From: Juglans regia
Lineage: Eukaryota > Streptophyta > Magnoliopsida > Fagales > Juglandaceae
NCBI RefSeq assembly: GCF_001411555.2
Contig: NC_049907.1
Location: 10,472,622-10,536,621 of the forward strand
Length of the DNA stretch: 64,000 bases
Reading direction: 5' to 3'
In this document: piece by piece, positions 59,203-64,000 of the stretch
Layout of the letters: each line of letters opens with the position of its first letter
How positions within the stretch are numbered: the stretch's first letter is position 1
Made by a program: the position numbers and the translations under genes
The notes under the pieces: model-generated
Databases searched by the model: none
Seen by the model: only the letters and a program-made list of their open reading frames with translations
What the model was told of the DNA's origin: nothing

Positions 59203-60565
59203 TATTAGAATAAATGGTTTTGATGTTCCTTAGATAATATATGCAGCTGAGCATTACCTCAAGCACATGATGTGCACTCTGTGTAAATACCGTAGACAAT
59301 AGGTTTGTTATTGTCTACGGTTGCCCATAACCAACTTTATTCCTCATTTGATTCCTTTACAGTGTATATATATATATATATCTGTACAATATCACATATA
59401 TACAATAGAGAGAAAATTCCAAATTCCATTATGTGTACTTTGCTCCATTTGTGCTAAGTCTGACATGGTATCACGAGCAACCGACTAATCGTCCTCGATC
59501 CATGGCTACAGAAATCCCCAACCCCCCACCTCCGCTACCTCCTTCTCCACCTCCCCCACCTCTTTCTCCACCTTTGTCTCCATCTCATCCCCACATTACC
59601 TCCTCCTTTTCTCATATCATTACCACAAAACTATCCTCTGAAAATTACATTCTCTGGAAAGTTCAAACATTAGCTTATCTAAGAGGTCAGGACCTCTTCT
59701 CCTTCGTCAATGGTTCCTCTCTCCCACCCCCTGAGTTTCTTCCCCACTCCTCCAATGCACCTTCCAAAATTAATCCCGCTTTTCTCTCCTAGTGCAAGAC
59801 AGACCAACTTGTGCTCAGCATTCTTTTCTCCTCCCTCTCTGAATCTATACTCAATCATGTTCTCTCTTCCACTACATCCTATCAACTTTGGACCTCTCTT
59901 TCTTCTATGTTCTCTTTTCAATCCCAAGCCAAAGAGTTTCAAGTGCGTTTTCAGCTCACAAATCTCTCCAGGGGTGAACAAACCATTTCGGATTATTTTG
60001 GCAAGGTGCACCAACTAGCAGACTCTCTAGCTGTAACTGGAACCGTTCTATCAGATAAAGAACTCATCACTTACATTCTTAATGGTCTTGGTCCCTCTTA
60101 TGAGTCTTTTGTAACCTCCATTACTACTCGGTTTGACCCCATTTCCTCTCATGAACTTTATCAACTACTTCTCATACATGAAACTCGTCCTGCGCACAAC
60201 AATCGATCCACACTTGTTTCTGTTGAACAAGCCCCTTGTAGCTGACAAGTATCTCCATTTCAAATCAAGTCTCAATGTTGTTGACACACCCTTGAACTCG
60301 AGGGGGCGTATTAGACTAGATGGTTTTGATGTTCCTTAGATAATATATGAAGCTGAGCATTACCTCAAGCACATGATGTGCACTCTGTGTAAATACCGTA
60401 GACAATAGGTTTGTTATTGTCTACGGTTGCCCATAACAAACTTTATTCCTCATTTGATTCCTTTATAGTGTATATATATATCTGTACAATATCACATCTA
60501 TACAATAGAGAGAAAATTCCAAATTCCATTGTGTGTACTCTGCTCCATTTGTGCTAAGTCTGACA
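59203..60565 (+). mobile_element. Gag-only Copia element (TR-GAG-like), 1363 bp, in the LINE
   Basis: LTRs are 59203-59465 and 60309-60565, both starting TATTAGA and ending TCTGACA, differing at about eight positions plus a short indel by eye. The primer-binding site TGGTATCACGAGC is at 59466-59478 and the polypurine tract CGAGGGGGCG ends at 60308. Flanks are CAACA (59198-59202) and CACCA (60566-60570), a 5-bp duplication with one change. Removing it rejoins the LINE frame WRCN...IGDFNVKSAYH. Only gag is encoded; no protease, integrase or RT is present. Confidence 0.9.
59502..60245 (+). pseudogene. Copia gag with one internal TAG
   Basis: Starts MATEIPNPPPPLPP and continues through TTKLSSENYILWKVQTLAYL, RFQLTNLSRGEQTISDYF and YILNGLGPSYESFVTSI, the Copia gag (UBN2-type) core. 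248 codons including the stop. A single in-frame TAG at 59790-59792 stands where Trp is usual (FLS-stop-CKTDQLVLS). There is no zinc knuckle. The frame is otherwise unbroken, consistent with a recent insertion. Confidence 0.85.
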
Positions 60566-61660
60566 CACCACAATAGGAGATTTTAATGTCAAGAGTGCTT
60601 ACCACCTCAAAGGACAATTGCAAGAAAGAGACTTAGGCCAATCATCAGCTTGCTTAAATCAGAAGAATACTTGGACAAATATATGGCACCTGGCCATCCC
60701 AAATGTGAACAAAACATTCCTATGGAGAGCTTGTCTCAATGCCCTTCAACCAATCTAACTTGTTGAGGAGGACAGTTGTTGATACCTCTTTATGCCCAAT
60801 TTGCAAGCAAGAACTTGAAAGAACAGAGCATGCACTTTGGGAATGTCCCTCAGGTCGATATGTGTGGGGAGAATGTGCAAACAAAATCCAAAAGTGTGGA
60901 TTCTAGATTCAGACTTTCAAAGATACAATAGTGGCTTTGTTTGGAATCTTAGATGAGGAAGAAATTCTCGAGTTTGCTGTCACATCTTGTAAGATTTGGA
61001 AAAGAATAAATGATTTTGTTGTCAAGGACAACTTCACTCATCATAATACTCTTGTCCAGCAATCAAAATTACTGTTGAAGACCTCAAACGGATTCAACAT
61101 GCCAATAGCAGGTCTTCTAATGTCATGGATCTAAATGGAAGTTGGGAGGCTCCACCGCAAGGCCAGTTTAAATTAAATTGGGATGCAACTTTGGACAAGG
61201 TTCAATGTAAGGTGGGAAAAGGTGCTATCATCAGTGACTGGGAGGATACTGTCTTGGCAGCAATGAGAATGAAGAGGGATTTATTCCCTGACCCTCTACT
61301 GGTAGAAGCTTTTGCAGTCCTTCAAGCCACTCTATTTTGCAAAGACATGGGATACAAGAACATAATTTTAGAAGGTGATGCTTTGCAAGTAATCCAAGGC
61401 CTCAATACTTCTGTAGAGATTGACTCTTATCCAGGAATGCTAATTTCAGATATAAGATCGACTTTGGCATTCTTTTGACTCATGTTTTATTAAGCATACA
61501 ATGAGGACTAATAACATAGTGGCCCATGACTTAGGTAATAATGCCTTTGGTATCAAGGACAGGAGCAAATCCCTTCATGTATTCAATGTCTTGTACATAG
61601 CATTATCATGAATAAAGTATGTTTTTTATAAAATAAATAAATTTATTTATTTATTTAAAT

Positions 61661-62657
61661 AAATAAATAGTTCAGATGACTCTTTGCAATTTCTACCACT
61701 ACCCAAAAGTAAGAGCATAAAACTACCTAACATATGATATATAAATATTGTCTTCTCTTCATTTGAAAATATATCATAGACCTAACATACTCACCTCCTA
61801 AAATTTCCACTGCCAATTAATTCATGGGCATTTCTTGACTCCTTTTTTTACTTTTTTAGCCACTCAACCATTTATGGAAGATAATGTCAACCTAGTTAAC
61901 AAACACCAAATTTTCTCTGAAGTATATTAATAATTATATCCATTTATGTTTGAGTTTTTTTTTTTTTTAAATAATAGTTGATTTAATAATTAATGGATAT
62001 TACCACTTTAATATAATGAGATATAAAGTATTGAAAAGGTGATGTTAATATTAATATGACTCACACTTTAGCTACCTCTTGGATGGTAGTTAGGTCTTCT
62101 ATTTTCTTTAAAAAAGAATAAGAAGAAAATCATTCAGATTTATGTAGTGCCACTCGATTGACAAATTACAAAACCAAAGTGCATGCAAATACTTGCCGTT
62201 TTTGTGGGGAAAATAGTCATTGTGGATATCTTACCAAAGAACAACAAGCAAATCCTCTTAATAAGATAAGAAGAATTTCAAATTGTCGACTTGTGTTTAT
62301 TGTAATCCAGAAAATTAATTCAAGTACTATCTCACGTCCATATCAAGACACGGAGATAGAACGGATCCTATCATTCAAAGTATAACTTTAACATATATCA
62401 AGATTTATGATTAAATTAGTATATCAAAATAAACATATATCCATTTGTGCTGGAAAAAGTATAAATTAAAGAAAATAAAAAACATATAAATTTTTTTTCT
62501 CAATATATTTACCTTTAAACTAAATTAATTAATTATTGACAATCATCGATCAATTCTTATACTAAATTTTGTAACAACTCTTCATATATACATTATCAAG
62601 TAATGATGCAAGCGAATTAAAGTCCGATGAACCTCAATTGATAGATTTGAATTTAAT
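61661..62657. other. Non-coding AT-rich DNA
   Basis: No gene or repeat recognised apart from short A/T tracts. The frame at 62158-62385 has no motif. Confidence 0.5.
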
Positions 62658-64000
62658 TATAACGCCTCAAACCCAGGTGGCTTGGAAAATTACTACCTGT
62701 CACTTAAAAACATATTTCCCAACACAACTAAAATAAATCTCCAAAAACTTTATTAGCAAAACTCAATACAGAACAAAACAAAATGTTTTCCAGAGTTATC
62801 ATGCAGAACAAAACATGTTTTCCAAAAGTAACAGAGCGATAGTTTTAAGACAAGTAAAACCCGTAATACTTTGGCATAACATAAACTGAGCATCATCATC
62901 ACATCAAAACAGAGCATCTTACAGAGCAGAGACCATGTTTCACCCCCGTGGTAGGGTTGTGCTATCCCCGGTGGCCAAACCGGGTAGAGACAGAGGTGAA
63001 ATCTTTTCCGTATTCTTCTCGGAGCCCTGAGTGTCCACACAAGAAAGACCACAATAAAACCACTTTGTTTCCAAAGTGGGTGCACTCAGAAACAAAGAAG
63101 TTGGTACCAACCCAAACAGAGCAGAGCAGAAATAGAGTCAGATACAAAATCAGTACACCATGCCAAAGGTTTTCAGATGCCATATCAAAACAAAACATAA
63201 TACCAGAACATAACTAGATCATTCTTACATATTGAAAACAAAAGTCGGAGCATCTTTCTAAATAAATGCACAATTTTTTAGAATTCTCAAATATTGCTCT
63301 TTTTCAGATTTCAGAGACATCATAACAGAATTTAGCTCATTACTACACAATGCATGTTAAAAAATATTTTTCCTTTTTCCACACATATTTCATGAGTATG
63401 CAAATAAATGACCGAGGTTGATTTTTGTTTTCCGAAGTTCTTAATACATCACAAAATATGCAAGTTTTCAGAAAGTCAACCTTAGTCTTATAAGCTCGTA
63501 TAAAACCTAGCATAGGAACTCCGCTTACCTGACTCATGCAGCGTATTATCTATGTCTTGAATTCGACCTCTAAAAATCTCCTCACCTATTAATAGAAACA
63601 AAATATATACACTGAGTATTAAACTACAATTGGCATAACTTCCATCTAATAATTAAAACCCATAATCCCAACCATATTATAGCAAAAACCACTCACTAAG
63701 ACAACCATATAGAAATCTAGACAGCCCGCATTTCAATACAAAATACCATATACTAATCTTAATATTGACCTATACACCCACCAAAGTCAACGTCGAACAC
63801 AAATAATCAAAATATCAACCCACTTCAATGGCCCCTAACTCCAAGCAATCACCAACAACTCAACCAAAACAATAATCTAGTAACTCCAAACAGTCTAACC
63901 TCCACTACAAGGGTCGTATAAAAAAAAAACCCAAATAGTACCAAAATAACCACTACACAATCCCGAGTATCCATTAAATTCACTGCATGTCCCACCCAAA
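62658..64000 (-). mobile_element. LTR related to the solo LTR, reverse orientation, partial
   Basis: Starts TATAACGCC on the plus strand, the complement of the solo LTR end GGCGTTATA. Corresponding stretches appear in the same order when reversed, for example GGCATCTGAAAACCTTTGGC versus GGTATCTGAAAACCTTAGC, and one CCCGTGGTAGGG unit. It runs past the window edge, so whether it is solo or part of a full element is unknown. Confidence 0.7.

Larger units (their letters stand above)
55165..61660 (+). mobile_element. L1-type LINE, nearly full length, inactive
   Basis: Domains in order: ORF1 DUF4283-like part and CCHC knuckle (FKCGILRHKDGKC, about 55620-55665); a low-similarity spacer with frame 55869-56285; endonuclease C-terminal part (GNFNEIL, then AARRPYRQMDSFRTALAACD, then ERLDRAFGN, NKSNHRPILIS, about 56800-57105); RT (SPGPDGF, EFRPICLCNVFYKIIAKVMANKL, LDMSKAYGEIEWGFL at 57612-58262, [10 protein letters not shown] near 58290, FADDSLLYCK at 58429-58458); zf-RVT (FLWRACLNAL, CPICKQELERTEHALWECP, about 60700-60860); and RNase H (NWDAT, EGDALQVIQGL, 61125-61478). 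It ends in an A/T-rich tail near 61620-61660. Many stops and shifts. Split by a Copia insertion. Confidence 0.88.

Overview
This is a plant nuclear window, almost certainly from a woody eudicot. It is AT-rich, has GT-AG introns and is full of LTR retrotransposons, a LINE, hAT transposons and MITEs. The only recognisable host gene family is a plant cyclic nucleotide-gated channel (CNGC), present once as an apparently intact eight-exon gene and twice as complementary fragments. No bacterial, organellar or tRNA/rRNA features were seen.

Layout. 1-8960: gene-free DNA with CACTA-type ends (1-160, about 3790-4169), a decayed hAT element (4567-7054) and several MITEs. 8963-16900: duplication unit 1, containing CNGC-A, which keeps exons 3-8 only (11830-14663). 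16900-32925: a nest of retroelements. It holds GC-rich tandem repeats, a Tekay-like Ty3/gypsy element on the minus strand (E1) whose LTR is partly inverted, and a 4.5-kb hAT element (22457-26989) with clean 8-bp target duplications inserted into E1. 32925-35570: CNGC-C, promoter side plus exons 1-2 only. 35576-49060: duplication unit 2, containing the intact CNGC-B (38533-44466) and a solo LTR (46402-48946). 49062-55165: a second Tekay-like element (E2), minus strand. 55165-61660: an L1-type LINE, plus strand, interrupted by a gag-only Copia element (59203-60565). 62658-64000: an LTR related to the solo LTR, in reverse orientation and running off the window.

The large-scale pattern is a tandem segmental duplication of the form [upstream MITE block - CNGC - downstream LTR - Tekay element - LINE 5' part], later rearranged. 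CNGC-A lacks exactly the two exons that CNGC-C retains. The two fragments are phase-compatible and free of stops, but they lie in reversed order about 20 kb apart. CNGC-B is the one copy expected to make a full protein (728 aa by exon arithmetic). Its second intron holds a Copia fragment that itself carries an antisense piece of a PB1-domain gene.

Most transposon coding regions are dead. Many of their lesions look like C-to-T or G-to-A transitions: the hAT transposase is one continuous 716-codon frame broken only by five TAG codons. Young insertions present in one CNGC copy and absent from the other (a TRIM and two MITEs) give a relative timeline for the duplication.
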